From the NCBI GenBank assembly GCA_000827325.1, contig KN832880.1, positions 1,220,803-1,284,802 of the forward strand: a DNA stretch of 64,000 bases. Reading direction: 5' to 3'. A program made the translations under genes and the position numbers. Positions 46,152 through 57,522 of this stretch are shown piece after piece (position 1 is the first letter of the stretch; each line of letters opens with the position of its first letter). The notes under the pieces are model-generated. The model did no database searches. It saw only the letters and a program-made list of their open reading frames with translations, and was not told where the DNA came from. This DNA is from Oidiodendron maius Zn. Its lineage: Eukaryota > Ascomycota > Leotiomycetes > Myxotrichaceae.

Positions 46152-47691
46152 TCATTGATCTTCCCGGCAGACTTTGACGGATACATCGGCGAATTTAGAT
46201 GTGCTAGATAAAGTAGTCGTTACTGTGGGTGGAGGGTGTGCAGGTAATAACTGTGGCATCCTTGGGTGCTTGGCGTGTCGTGATGTGTAGATTTGAAGAT
46301 CTGTTCGGTCGCTGGATGCGATTGGTTCAGTCACAAACGTGTGAATTGTCCTCTCATCCTTTGGTGCTTCTTGAGAGCTTCTCCCGCTTGGGAAATGGTT
46401 GAGCTCTCTATCGCCGAGTTCTTCTACTGCCCTTCTCTTGAGTATCATTCTTCTTAGTCCGCAATTACAGCATCCGATAACCATGTCTCGATATTGGCGC
46501 CACGACTTCGTTGTACCAAAAACTAGGTAGCAGAGTAGCGATGAGCTGACTCCTGGAATATAGAATAGTGCATCACTTATAGCACCACTCACACTATAGT
46601 CAGGCCCGCCTGCAGCAGCTAGTTCTTTGTAGTGCTTCTTATGAATAAGATTGAACGTAACAACGACAGCTTCGAAAATGCTTTCGAACTGTTAGCAAGG
46701 CCGAGGAAAGCAGGAGGATACGAGCTAATATCTTACGCGAGAAAGAAAAAGGCTATTGAAAACCTTATCACCAACGCGCGATCATATACCGCTTGCTCTG
46801 CACTTGCCACTATGTGTGATCCTTGTGAAGTGACGGTCTCCGTTCCAATATCCACAAAGGAGCGTTCCCTGGAACCCGAAACCCACCATCCTCCTCGTCT
46901 TGCCCGGCCTGCTAGCAAGCGTCGAGTCTTCATGTATTTGTAGAGAGTTAAGATCTGGACGATCGTTCCGACGGTAAAGCTCAGTATCACTTGGAAGCCG
47001 TTAGCTGAAGCTATAATAAACATGATTTAAAGGGTACTTGCTAACGAAGTTTGTCACTATGAAGAACAGGGCCGGGATATCAAGGATTGCTTTTGGCGTC
47101 CGAAGTATCATGAGGATTGCAGGAAACACGATTGCGATTACTTTACATATGAGACTGATGCGCTCCTGCAATCTACCCAGGCGGTTTGCACGAAATCCCC
47201 AAGATCCACAGAATAAGGACATGCTCCAAAACAAAACAAAAAGTGCCATGACATCGTAGCAATAATATTCTATTTGGTAAGTCAATTAGTAAATGATATT
47301 TGATCAAATATCGTGATGGATACATACGAATATCAGCCAAAACAACATCTACAGTCCCAGCAGAACCACTGAATCCCAGGGCCGGTGTTTTCAGGCTTGC
47401 GACTGCCTTTTGATACTGCGCTATCTTGATCTCGTCCCAGGCTAATGTGTAATGTAACAGTTCGATAATGGATCCAAGGGCGTTTATGGTAGCAAATCCA
47501 CAGATGAATGTCACATCTATATAGTTATTACTAGGTCTCATTTAATTGATTTGCTAGAACCTACATGTCCATTTCTCTCCATGTTTGAGGAGGAGACCAA
47601 CAACCAGTGCACTGAGGGTAAGACAGACACAGGAATAGACTAAAACAACAATACAAACTGCTACAGCTGCCGACGGGATAGCAGGACCCAT
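46152..47691 (-). CDS. multi-pass integral membrane protein of unknown function
   Basis: Five exons on the minus strand: 47565-47691, 47328-47516, 47042-47269, 46737-46989 and 46152-46680, 441 residues. Introns are GTAGGT, GTATGT, GCAAGT (a GC-AG intron at 46990-47041) and GTAAGA. The third choice is forced by frame and has a CTAAC branch site 12 nt before its AG. About seven hydrophobic helices: a first at residues 6-35, then after KHGEKWTYVTFICG, around YYCYDVMALFVLFW, ISLICKVIAIVFPAIL, FVMILSFTVGTIV, RFSIAFFFLA and YIPGVSSSLLCYLVFGTT. The basic C-terminal tail of about 120 residues is Ser/Thr/Pro-rich and cytosolic. The layout recalls a fungal family of seven-helix proteins; no activity can be assigned. 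Confidence 0.8.
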
Positions 47692-48262
47692 TAGAGCATT
47701 CGACACCGAAGGAACTCCAAGACGAACATTGAATTTGCGTTTTTGTTAGTTTATTCTCCAACAGATATGAGCAGCGGTGTCTCCTTCCTTATTGTACGAA
47801 AAAAGGATAAGGGGGTGGGAGAAAGCGGGCGAAAAGTGGGGATGTTCGGCCTGTTGGGTGCATGTGTTATACTGCACTCGGCGTAGGTTTCGATAAAACG
47901 ATCAAACACTAGGCGTCTCCTATGTGAACGATTACTGTTCTGGAAGATCCCCTGTTCAATACTCTCCCCCCACCTAAATAAATGTAATAGTGGGCCCTCT
48001 TGGCCGAGGGATTTTGTATGGTAGAATTTCTGTGTTCTGTAGACCCACTGTTGCATTTATTTAGAGAGGGGGGGGGGGAGGGGGAGTACTGTGAGAGATG
48101 GGTTTCTTCTTCTGTTTCGGATTGAAGAGTTGCAAGAAAATGTCTCTTCGTGTGCTGAAGGATGATGGTCCGCCGATTGACAGATGAATGTTCATTTCCA
48201 GAACAATTGCGGCCTGCCAAATAGGGCAAGAGCCATGGAAGTGCTTGCCAACCACGTGAATT
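47692..48262. other. intergenic with a long G-run
   Basis: Promoter side of the membrane-protein gene. A purine run with 12 consecutive G lies near 48068-48087. Confidence 0.5.
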
Positions 48263-49222
48263 TCAGCTGCCCCTGTAGCGCCTCCAGCTGAACACCCGGG
48301 CAACTGGTAAGGAATAGTTGCGTGTCGGACTGTTCAAATAGAAAGACAGAGGCAACTGCCTTCCAAGCTTGTACCGATTGGAGAGGGCCTCGCCTCCATC
48401 ACGAGATTGCATCTGGTCCTGTCGAAAGCCGTCGTTGGGGTGACACATACAAAGATCACCGGTATTAGTGACAACATACATACACACCATGCATACTTCC
48501 CTAGAGCAAGATTCATCGTTAGCCTGTGTGGAATCGGTCCATGGAGTCGATATGATGAGTAGTTTCTCTTCATTGTGGCGCCTGGTGGGGTAGATCCCTT
48601 TTGACAGGTGAGAGCTGAATAGATGCGCTGGGTCTGTCTCTACCGTTTCCCAGACCAGATCAGGTACAATTCGAGGACCAGTTTCGAGCCATTGAGGGGC
48701 AGGGCTTTTGCCGTCCGCCTTGAGCAAATACTGGGAACCTACACCGGAAATAACGATATCCGGTGTTTGAGCGAACGGGGCAGAGACGTGGGTGAAAATT
48801 GTACTGGCTGCCGCGAATATCCGCATTCAGGGTCCATTTTGCGAGTTCCCAGAGCCAAGTGTTCCTCGGCTCCTGTATTCTCTCCCACACAGGTCCCTCG
48901 GCTGTTTCAGAGTCAGGCACTGTAGTCACCATCGTCGGGCAACTAACTCCAAGATCAGTGCGAGCCTTTTCTAGCAGTCTGACAGAAAGATCTGGTACTT
49001 GACACGACCTTGGATAGAGGTTCCTCTCCTGTCGGTGCGTTCAGCTACATGCACTTCACTGAGCCCATCACCTGAAATACCCAGCACATGGCAAACGCCA
49101 CCTCGTTTCAACTGTACGGGGCGAGTAAAGGGGTATGCTTGTCTAGCGAAATCTTCAGAACCATCCCGTCCATACGTACTGGATCCCACAACGGCGGCCA
49201 CAACAAGAATACATCCACCCAA
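48263..49222 (-). pseudogene. unresolved coding-like stretch, unknown protein
   Basis: Three open stretches on the minus strand follow each other in different frames: 48971-49222 (starting like a hydrophobic anchor, CILVVAAVVG), 48660-48932 (VWERIQEPRNTWLWELAKWT) and 48263-48826 (188 codons, with CMVCMYVVTNTGDLCMC). The composition looks coding, but no ATG begins the first and I could not find splice sites that join them in frame. It may be a decayed gene, or a gene with non-obvious introns. I do not recognise the family. Confidence 0.25.
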
Positions 49223-49224
49223 GA

Positions 49225-49696
49225 ATGCGGTTTAGCGCCGGGCAATTTTTGCTGTTTAAAATATTCGAAAGATACCGTCAGGTACAAGCTCGTGCTCGTG
49301 CTCTAGCGCTGGTAATCATCTACAAGAACGACTCAATGCTAAAGCTCTGGAGAGACCACTCTTCAAATTCGAGCGGCCTTATCAATTGGTTCTCAAGTGA
49401 GACTAACCAAACCCTAGATAAACCCTGGTTCCGAAGATCCTTTTCTGGGCACGACCATCTTGACAGCCTATATCTGAAGAAAACAAAAAACATCGAGGTT
49501 GCCGTAACTGTTGAGATTCTCAAGGACAAGGCTTCAAGCTATGAAAGGTATATCACAGTACGCAGACGTTGATAAATCCAAATGGCCGAATGGAAGGATT
49601 AAGAACTTTAAGAAGCGATTTATGATAAAGAAATCCGTGATTTATGGCGAGGCAGGATCTGCAGCAATCAGTAACCCTAATTCTCAACTGCAATGA
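49225..49696 (+). pseudogene. fragment with a CENP-B/Tc5-type helix-turn-helix
   Basis: A 115-codon open stretch from the ATG at 49225 is followed in another frame by KSKWPNGRIKNFKKRFMIKK and then YGEAGSA. The second piece has the pattern of the second DNA-binding subdomain of CENP-B and of pogo/Tc5 transposases (W-x-x-x-FK-x-R-x-x-I, then GE-x-x-S). No DDE domain follows. It is probably a relic of a DNA transposon unrelated to the one at 39 kb. Confidence 0.35.
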
Positions 49697-50452
49697 GAGA
49701 TGTGGAGCTTTGGCTGCTACATGTGAGCGTCAAAATACCCCTTAACATGTAGTAGACGGTATTGAGCGGTATAGAAGAAAGCCTTCCTAAGGTAATCTAG
49801 CAAAAGGTGTAGTACTTAGCCAATTCTGTCTTAACATGCAGTCCTACATGTGTTAGTATGTACATGAAGCTAACGCTTCAACTTTTGCAACATGGAGAAG
49901 AAGAGCTTTCAAACATACGTCTCACAGATCTCATGACTCGACCCGTGGCAATACATGCATCGAGCTCTCGCACTGAGTTTGCGCGGGGAGAGTATGGCTC
50001 CACCGTCCATAATTGATTGATTCTGAGTTTTTACCTTGTCTAGTATCGACTTTATCGCCGTTTCTCTGGCAAAGTCATCAAATCTTTGTTGCTTGTAAGG
50101 TGTAATAAGAAGCTATACTCAATATGACCCCACCTAAGACATTGGTTACGAGCACAGGTTGCTTCCAAGCTCTCTACGTAGGGCCCACCTGATAACAGAT
50201 GATTCAACATCGCGATGTCGCTATCCTCGTTCCTAATCGTATCAAGCATTGCCCGATAAGCTGATGTTGGGGAATAAGAGGCTCCTGGAATACGATATTA
50301 CTAAGATCTCGCTGCATCATGGATCTATCTGTCACTAGTAAAGAATAGAACGTTGCTCGATGTTTTGATAGGAATGGCTAATATTCTTGTGAATTATGGA
50401 TGTGATATTGAAAAAAAAACGTTGAGACGACCACTCCAACTGCTAGCAATTT
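49697..50452. other. intergenic, 0.76 kb
   Basis: No gene recognised. The frame at 50052-50249 is unsupported. Confidence 0.45.
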
Positions 50453-51067
50453 CTACTGGACCCAAAATTGGATATCGCTCCATGTAACATCAATGGTGCC
50501 ATAACCGCTCTCGGCCTGATAGGCGCCACACTTATCATAAAAGGTATCCGAGGGGGCGGTATTGTCGGTATACGACTCTTTGCCGTTAACGTAGACATAA
50601 TACATCTTCTTGCTGACATCGTGTATAGTGTTGATACGTACAGTAGCGCCGACCTTTGCTACGCCGCTAGCAATAGGGTTACCGTTCGCTATGTCATAGA
50701 TATCACCGTTGTTCTTAATGCCTATTATAATGTAGTTGGTGTTGACACCGTGGGTCTGCTTGACCGAGATGTGTGTACCAGTTAGAGAGTTAATCTTAAA
50801 CTCGCCTCCAAACTGGTGTACCCCAGAAGTGTAGTCGTTCTCATAGCGGCGCTCAGCACGCATAAGGCCGTCGCCGCAGCCCGAACCGCTAGTGCTGCCA
50901 TTGGGTTCCTTAGGGAGCGTGAAGGTATCCCCAGAAACCTTCCCTCCAGCACATTGCTGTACATGAAAGCTAGGGCTAACCTCGGTCCAGGAGCCGCTCC
51001 CAACTGGGCTGCCAGCAAGGGCAAGTATCGCTGTAGTGATAGCGAGAAGAAAGTTCTTTGCAATCAT
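50453..51067 (-). CDS. secreted jelly-roll polysaccharide lyase-like protein (PL7/PL20 type)
   Basis: Intronless, 204 residues. The signal peptide is residues 1-19 (MIAKNFLLAITTAILALAG). The mature chain has RAERRYENDYTSG (about 70-82) followed by HQFGGEFKI, then HISVKQTHG, YYVYVNGK, and CGAYQAESG near the C-terminus. The R-x-E-R or R-x-E-x-R strand, the Q-x-H centre and the Y-x-K-x-G-x-Y strand are the three landmarks of alginate/glucuronan lyase folds (PL7, PL20). Here the third strand reads YDKCGAYQ. It should cleave uronic-acid polymers by beta-elimination outside the cell; the polymer is uncertain. PL20 glucuronan lyase is the closest match by size. Two cysteine pairs probably stabilise it. 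Confidence 0.75.
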   Translation of the reverse strand: MIAKNFLLAITTAILALAGSPVGSGSWTEVSPSFHVQQCAGGKVSGDTFTLPKEPNGSTSGSGCGDGLMRAERRYENDYTSGVHQFGGEFKINSLTGTHISVKQTHGVNTNYIIIGIKNNGDIYDIANGNPIASGVAKVGATVRINTIHDVSKKMYYVYVNGKESYTDNTAPSDTFYDKCGAYQAESGYGTIDVTWSDIQFWVQ

Positions 51068-52839
51068 TTTTGTGCTCTAAGTGTAATGAGTTCTTGAAGT
51101 AGTACCTGACGAAGGAAGACAAGTGAATAAGTCAACCATATTAACACTCTTTATATTTTTTTACCCCTTAACAAACTATCCGGAATAACCAAAGAAATTC
51201 CACCAGTTAGATAGTCGTGGCATAGGTAGTCGGATATTTCGGTACTATACAATAGATCCAAGTGACATAAGGTTACATTTTGGGAGTATTAAGAGTACTC
51301 TAAGTACCGAGCGTAGGAGGACGATCTGCTGTCAATTCCCGGCAGAGTGGCTGAAACGTTGTACTCGCCTAATAATTAAGCGTACTTAGTGCTGGAGAGA
51401 CAAACTCCTCTTTAGGGGGGGGGGAGGGGGACACTTGGGGAGGAGCGCAGGTTCCAGGCGCTAGCTTTAACCAAGAGCCACCGTGCCTCTGACCCGTTCT
51501 TTTGCCGGAGCACTAAGCTGATCACTTGGCTTGGACGACTTCGTTAGTAGATGAATTTCGATACTTAATTGCACAATAGGAAGCAACGTCCCTATGATAC
51601 TATCGCTCGTCTGATCGTAGTCCACGCTCCAAGAAGTATAAAATCAAGGTTTGCGGGGTAACGGGAATATTACGAACAGGACGTGGCCGGCATCCGGAGA
51701 AAGGCTGTCCGGTTGTGGTCGATTTGGCCGGCCTCTTAGCTTCGTATTTTGACACCTAGCTCTAGACTGAGGCTTTAGATTCTTTTAACGTCTAACCGAT
51801 TCAATAGGCTTCGTAAGTGACAGGACTTACTAGAACTCTAGGAAAGGTTGTTAGGATTTCGATAGGAATGGTAGCGAGAAATGAGACAATAGTCCTTCTG
51901 AACGGAGCCGGATCAAATCCAAGCCGTGCTGAACAGCTATCCGTTAATACTAAATCTCGTCACCAATCATGTAGTGCTAAGACACTGCGAGATTGGCACC
52001 ACTGTTGGGGAGAAAGCTGTTTCTATCTTCCGTCAACTCTCATCAGATGAGGTTTTATCGTTGTAGAATGTAATAGGAACCGACGATGAATCGTTCCAGC
52101 CACAACAACAGGCAGCCACAGAGCGGTGTACCCGAGGTGGGGTGAAATGCAAGGTAAAATCAGCATCAGGGATCGTACACTGAAGTTATATGTGCACAAA
52201 ACAAACTGGACACAGATTGTGTACATTAGTTTATAGAACTGTGCCTTCACTGTGGATTTTTGCATCGCAAAGCTGGCAGTGAATTTATACGAGGTAAGTT
52301 GCCCAAGTCGGTGTTCTAAAGACGCCAGTTTCGAAGCCAACCGTAGCCCCTAGTTATTTAAATCATAGCATAATTGTTTCGTAAATATAGATATTAGTCT
52401 ATTTTCCGAATTATAACACTTACTGTCCTTTAAAGCATGAATACTGCAACAAGAAGTCCACCGAGTTCCAAGATCATTAACGTATTTATTGACGTAGCCA
52501 TTGTCCAACTACCCGCCGAACCAGACGGCGTGGCCCAAATGGTACATGGCTGGTCGGTCTCCCACTCCCAAATGCCGTTGAACTTGCATCCGTACAGCTT
52601 GCAGTCGCAATTGTGGTGGGAATGCTCAAATATGCTTGATATACAGTGTTGTGGTAAGAGTTCCCAAGTAATAAGAAACATTTAGCAGGAAACTAAGTTA
52701 TAGCAGGGTCCTATAACATAGTTGATATGCTCGAGCTATCCGTGACGCCATGCTCTATCTTCTTCGCACTTTGAGTTGAAATACGCTCCATGACCCACCC
52801 CCTCTCCCTGCCTCCTTCCATTGTCAGTGTTAGCAATTT
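51068..52839. other. 1.8-kb intergenic stretch
   Basis: A G-rich run lies at 51415-51436. Minus-strand frames at 52023-52340 and 52430-52681 have no domain; the latter starts with ATG and has a hydrophobic C-terminus, but I cannot support it as a gene. No mobile element recognised. Confidence 0.45.
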
Positions 52840-54520
52840 TTAAGACGAGCCAAAATCTTCCTTTCTAGTTCCGTACTCATTCACGATCCACTGGCAGAAC
52901 TGCTCCCACCTATCCCCGAAGTCCTTTACAATTTTCTCTCTCGCCTCCACCTCCATACAGCTGTGATCAATACTCCACCGCGCCAGGATGCGCCATCCCA
53001 ACAACGACATGTTATTACTACCCATTAAAATCTGATAGAAGTCATGCGACAGCGCATTCGCACCCCAGCAGCCCGGATCATCACTACTAATAGAACAAGG
53101 TACCCCATTCGCCATAAGAATAGGCAGATGATGGCTTTTAACTGTTGCGCATAAACCAAGGATCTCGTTCGAGATGGGACATGTCTCGATAGCGATCCCG
53201 CGTTCTTTACACATCTGCATCAGTAGGGGGTGCTTCGTGATGCTGAAGCCGTGACCGATGCGCTTGGTGCCGAAGAGGATGGCGTCATATAGGTTGGAGT
53301 CCGCGTCGCCGCCGTGGTCCAGCGTCTCGCCCGCGTGGAATATGAAGGGAAGTTCGAGGCCGAGAGATGTGCATTTTGCGCGCATGGAGAGAATCTCGGA
53401 AGCCCAGTAGGACAGCGGGTGACCAGAGTCTTCTTGGCCCTGCATGTCAAATCCTAGAAAGAGATGGTCAGCTCGTGTGCGCCTCCCGAAAAAGGAATGA
53501 ATAATCAAATTAGAACTCACCACAGATCAATTGGGGGAATTTTTGCTTCAGGGTAATGCAGTTCTCCATGCACCATTTCATTGCTTCGCGACTATTCTTC
53601 CGCTTGCAAGCATAAATGATCCTCACACCAAAGAAGGACAATCCTTCTGCCATTATCTTCGGCTGTTCTTCATTGAGTGTGTCAGCGAAAATTCGAACGA
53701 TCTCATCTTGGCCCAACTGCCTCCTGCCGTCGTCGCTGGAAATGGAATACCCATAATTCAGTGCAACTCGAATCTCTGCGTACGAGATACCATCTCGGGC
53801 AAACTGCCATAGGATGCGACGGACGTGCTCTCGATACGCCGTGTAGGAACCCATGAGACTCCGACGAATTGTGACGTTCCGCCCAAATTCTACCCAGATC
53901 CCATCTACTGTTTGCTTCGGATCATAGGCATGATCAGCTCCCAGCACCATCTTCGCAGCAAGCCACAGCTCAGCCGCCACCTCGCCACCTGGAAACCTCG
54001 TCCTAAAAGTGGAGTATCTCATCCAATTCCCAGGCACATAGCTTTTCGAGAACAAATTCGACGTCTCTTTCACCTCGACCTCTTCATCGATAGGATGTAC
54101 CGCGAATTGAGGCAGAGCATGGGTGAAATTGCCAGGGGACGTCAGCGACACATCTGACTTGATAAATAGATTCTCCTGACCTCTTGCATCGCGTATTATT
54201 CCTTCAGGCGGCAATATAGCCTCAAAATGACAATGCAAGAGCGCGCCTTTAGGTGCCTGTAAAGCGATGGCGAAGAGACTACTCGTGCTGATGGACGGCA
54301 TGTTGTAGATGAACTTGTGGCCTGCTTCATTGCCTGTCCCGTCGGCTTGAACACCATGATGGTTCCGTTCCTCCCACTTTTTGAGCGTTTCAACGATGCG
54401 TCCCGCTTCAGCTTCTAGGGGGTTTATGGTGGAGTTATCATAGCAGCTATAGGCGTGCTCGTCACGGATAAGATTGCTGCGAGCTTGGAGATAGACATCT
54501 GTGGAGGAGAATTGGGCCAT
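52840..54520 (-). CDS. adenosine deaminase, ADGF/CECR1 (ADA2)-like
   Basis: Exons 53521-54520 and 52840-53453, intron GTGAGT...CTAG splitting a Gly codon; 537 residues. I chose the ATG at 54520 (MAQFSSTDVYL) because the frame upstream has no other ATG. Metal and catalytic motifs of the deaminase barrel are present: LHCHFEA (HxH), FHAGETLDHGG (His and catalytic Glu region), IGHGFSITKHP, CPISNEILGL and SDDPGCWG (metal Asp pair). The N-terminal extension before the barrel and the length match the ADGF branch and not the short ADA1 type. The predicted reaction is adenosine to inosine and ammonia. No signal peptide is visible in this start, so it may be intracellular. Confidence 0.92.
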
Positions 54521-55792
54521 CGGGGGTGTTTGATAGGCTGCTGATTTCAATATTTTGAGGAAGCGGTCAAAGTTTTGGCATGAGAACAAGAGACTACAAT
54601 GCTCGACGGTTGTATCGAGCGCTAAGCGGGCGACAATGAACAGGGGCAAGAGCCGACATTCAGATATTTGTCGCTTTCCGATATCAATCTGGGATAGGAT
54701 GCTAATACTCTACTCATGGAATTTACTGCGCTACACTTCTCTGCTAAATACTCATTCGCTGGCCGATCCTTTCATTGTATACGAGAGACGCCTGACATTT
54801 AGGCATTGATTTTATTACTATTTATAACTTCTTGTAGACACTGTTAATACAATTCTATTCGAACTAAACAGATAATAAACTAAAGATACCGGGTAGTCAG
54901 GACCTTGTCATACGAATGATTCTAGTTTGAAATTGATGACTATTAGTGGGCAGCGAGGGATTATAGATTCAGGGATCGATAAGCCTAAGTTCCTTTCTAA
55001 TAATTCTTCTAGGGGGTAGGATAGATAGGAGTAGTACATAGCTATATTTTAAAGTAAGAATCAATTTCTCAACCAAAGATACGAAAGATTTTCTAATTCT
55101 TATACTTGTAAATTTCACATTTATATACAATAAAGTTTACTACTGCTGCTTCACTGGTTTATAATATAGATCAAATCCTATTACTACATTAAAAGCATGT
55201 GTCACGATCTTACCCCTCTTAATAAAAGCGGGCGTTTAATTAATAACCAGAATTCGTAAGAACAAGCTCAAAGGGAATTAAAAGTATTACATTAGCACAG
55301 GAATTGGATAAAAGAAAGGCTGTGCCCAATCAGAGATTCTTGAAGTCTTTCCAAGGTTTGGCCAACAGATCGATCATGTGAACTTACCTCGTAGTATCAC
55401 TGCATTGCACCCTTTACCTTTAACCTCAGCCATGTTAATCTGCTACAGGTCGGACTAGCAGTAGATCGGCGATCTGCCGTGTGACGGCTGAGTCGGGTGA
55501 TCGACGCTGAAAGCCATCCCGTCATTCTCCTCCTTGTGAGGGTTCTAGACCGATTAGTCAGGAACAGGTGACCTCTTTCTGTATCCCTATCCCTATATCA
55601 AATGGGGGTTGGCTAGATATCATCACTATGACGGTGCGATAAAAAGATGACCACAGCAGCCACTTATTATCTTATTATAGACACCATCCTCCACCCAATA
55701 GAGTACGAAATTGATCATACAGAAGCAAAACCTTTGGGTCTCTATCAAGATCAAATGAATCAAACATTGCCTGGCTAGAATACTTCGCAGCC
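54521..55792. promoter_or_regulatory. divergent intergenic region, adenosine deaminase / P450
   Basis: 1.27 kb between divergent start codons, AT-rich. No coding frame supported. Confidence 0.45.
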
Positions 55793-57522
55793 ATGAATCT
55801 GATGCCTCTATATCTTTCCCAAATTCCTTTTTACGTCTTACTTGCTGGTGCTGCCGGTACTGTATTCTTTTTGACCAGAAGGATATCGCGGAATTTGTCG
55901 AGTACGAACTTGACCCTACAAGAAAAGTACATAAAGAAAGAAGATTAGTGCTAACTGTCCTCTAGGTCGTAAATACGCTCATAAAAATGGTTGCCGTCCA
56001 CTATTGCACAGTATATCTCCCGGGTTTTTGGGCCTAGGCATGCTCAAGGTGATGCTCACTGCAGCCCGTGAAAATCGCTTCCTCGAGTGTGTTCGTAGCT
56101 ATCATCGAGCCTACGGTCAGACATTCGAGGCTACCATAACTGGTCGCGCCCTCATCTTTACGGTTGAGCCTAGGAATATCCAGACTGTGCTGGCGGATAA
56201 ATTTAAAGATTTTGAGCTCGGTGACTACCGCAAGAAGGCTCTTCTCCCCTTACTTGGCCATGGCATTTTCGCCAGCGATGGCGAAACCTGGCAACGTTCA
56301 CGTGCTTTACTACTGCCAAGTTTTGTACCCAACCAGATCACTAATGTCGACCTCTACGAGAGGCACGTCGCTAAGCTCATAGAGCATATTCCATCTGACG
56401 GGTCAATGGTAGACTTGCAGGATCTCTTTTTCCAGATGGTAACTGTCCCTTTTCCAATGCCCATACCTTGTTTATATCAGACTAAATCATGGCAAGACAC
56501 TCGATTCCGCCACGGAATTCTTTTTTGGAGAGTCAGTAAGCTCAATTACCGATGCTGGCTCGACCTCAGCGTCGTCCTTTACCGATAACTTCAAAATTGC
56601 TCAGGATGGCCTTGCCCTACGCTCTCGGATTGGACCACTCATGCCATTTTACAGGGACAAGCGGTTTTTCAAAGCCGTAGTTGAGGCTCGTCGTTATGCT
56701 AATATGTTCGTGACGAAAGCGATTAATCATCGCGCCTCCCTCGATCGTGCAGAGGATAACCAAAAGAAGCCCCACAAACTGGCCGAGAAGCCCTACGTGT
56801 TTTTGTATGAGCTATTGAAGCAAACGAGCAATGAAACAGAGCTCACAGACCAACTGTTAAATATGCTGCTAGCCGGTCGTGATACTACCGCTAGCTTACT
56901 GAGCATTACCTTCTTTATTCTGGCGAGGGAGCCAGACGTCTGGAACAGGCTTCGGGCGGAAGTGCAGAAGCTAGGGCGCCGGAAACCGTCCTATGAAGAA
57001 CTGCATTCCATGACGTATCTGACATGGGTCTTAAATGAGAGTAGGTGCCACAACGTCCTGGAGATGATATGAGACTGACAAATGCTGCCTGAAGCTCTCC
57101 GCCTCTACCCCATAGTCCCCTTCAATGTCCGCATGGCGAATAAAGATACTTTTCTCCCCGTCGGTGGCGGTCCTGATGGAAAATACCCCGTCTATGTGGC
57201 TAAGGGCCAGGAAGTCATCTACAGCGTGTATACGATGCACCGTTTACCTGAAATATTTGGATCAGACGCCGATGTGTACCGCCCGGAGAGATGGGAGACA
57301 CTGAAGCCAGGTTGGGCGTACCTTCCATTCAATGGAGGCCCGCGCATCTGTATCGGGCAGCAATTCGCTCTAACAGAGGCTAGCTATGCTACTGTCAGGA
57401 TTCTGCAACACTTCAATGCGATTGAAAGTCGGGACTTAATGCCATTTCAGGAGCGGCTTACTCTTACGATGGCAAGCTACAATGGCACGAAAGTTGCCTT
57501 GACTCCTGTTGACGCGACATAA
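55793..57522 (+). CDS. cytochrome P450, CYP52-like (alkane/fatty-acid hydroxylase group)
   Basis: Exons 55793-55901, 55966-56438, 56497-57040 and 57095-57522; 517 residues. An N-terminal membrane anchor (residues 5-28) precedes KYAHKNGCRP. Downstream are the C-helix ETWQRSRALLLPSFVPNQI, LDSATEFFFGES (restored by splicing 56438 to 56497), the I-helix LAGRDTTAS, the ExxR motif ETLR created across the last intron, YRPERW and the haem loop FNGGPRICIGQQFA with the ligand Cys. These are typical of CYP52/CYP539-like enzymes, which hydroxylate alkanes or fatty acids at the terminal carbon on the ER membrane with NADPH-P450 reductase. The first donor (GTACGA) is weak but is the only one that keeps frame. 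A DHA2 exporter lies downstream on the same strand. Confidence 0.92.

Noticed and set aside
52430-52681. Minus-strand 83-codon ORF with a hydrophobic C-terminus
   Set aside because: No signal peptide, no recognisable domain and no neighbouring exon; left as part of the intergenic region.
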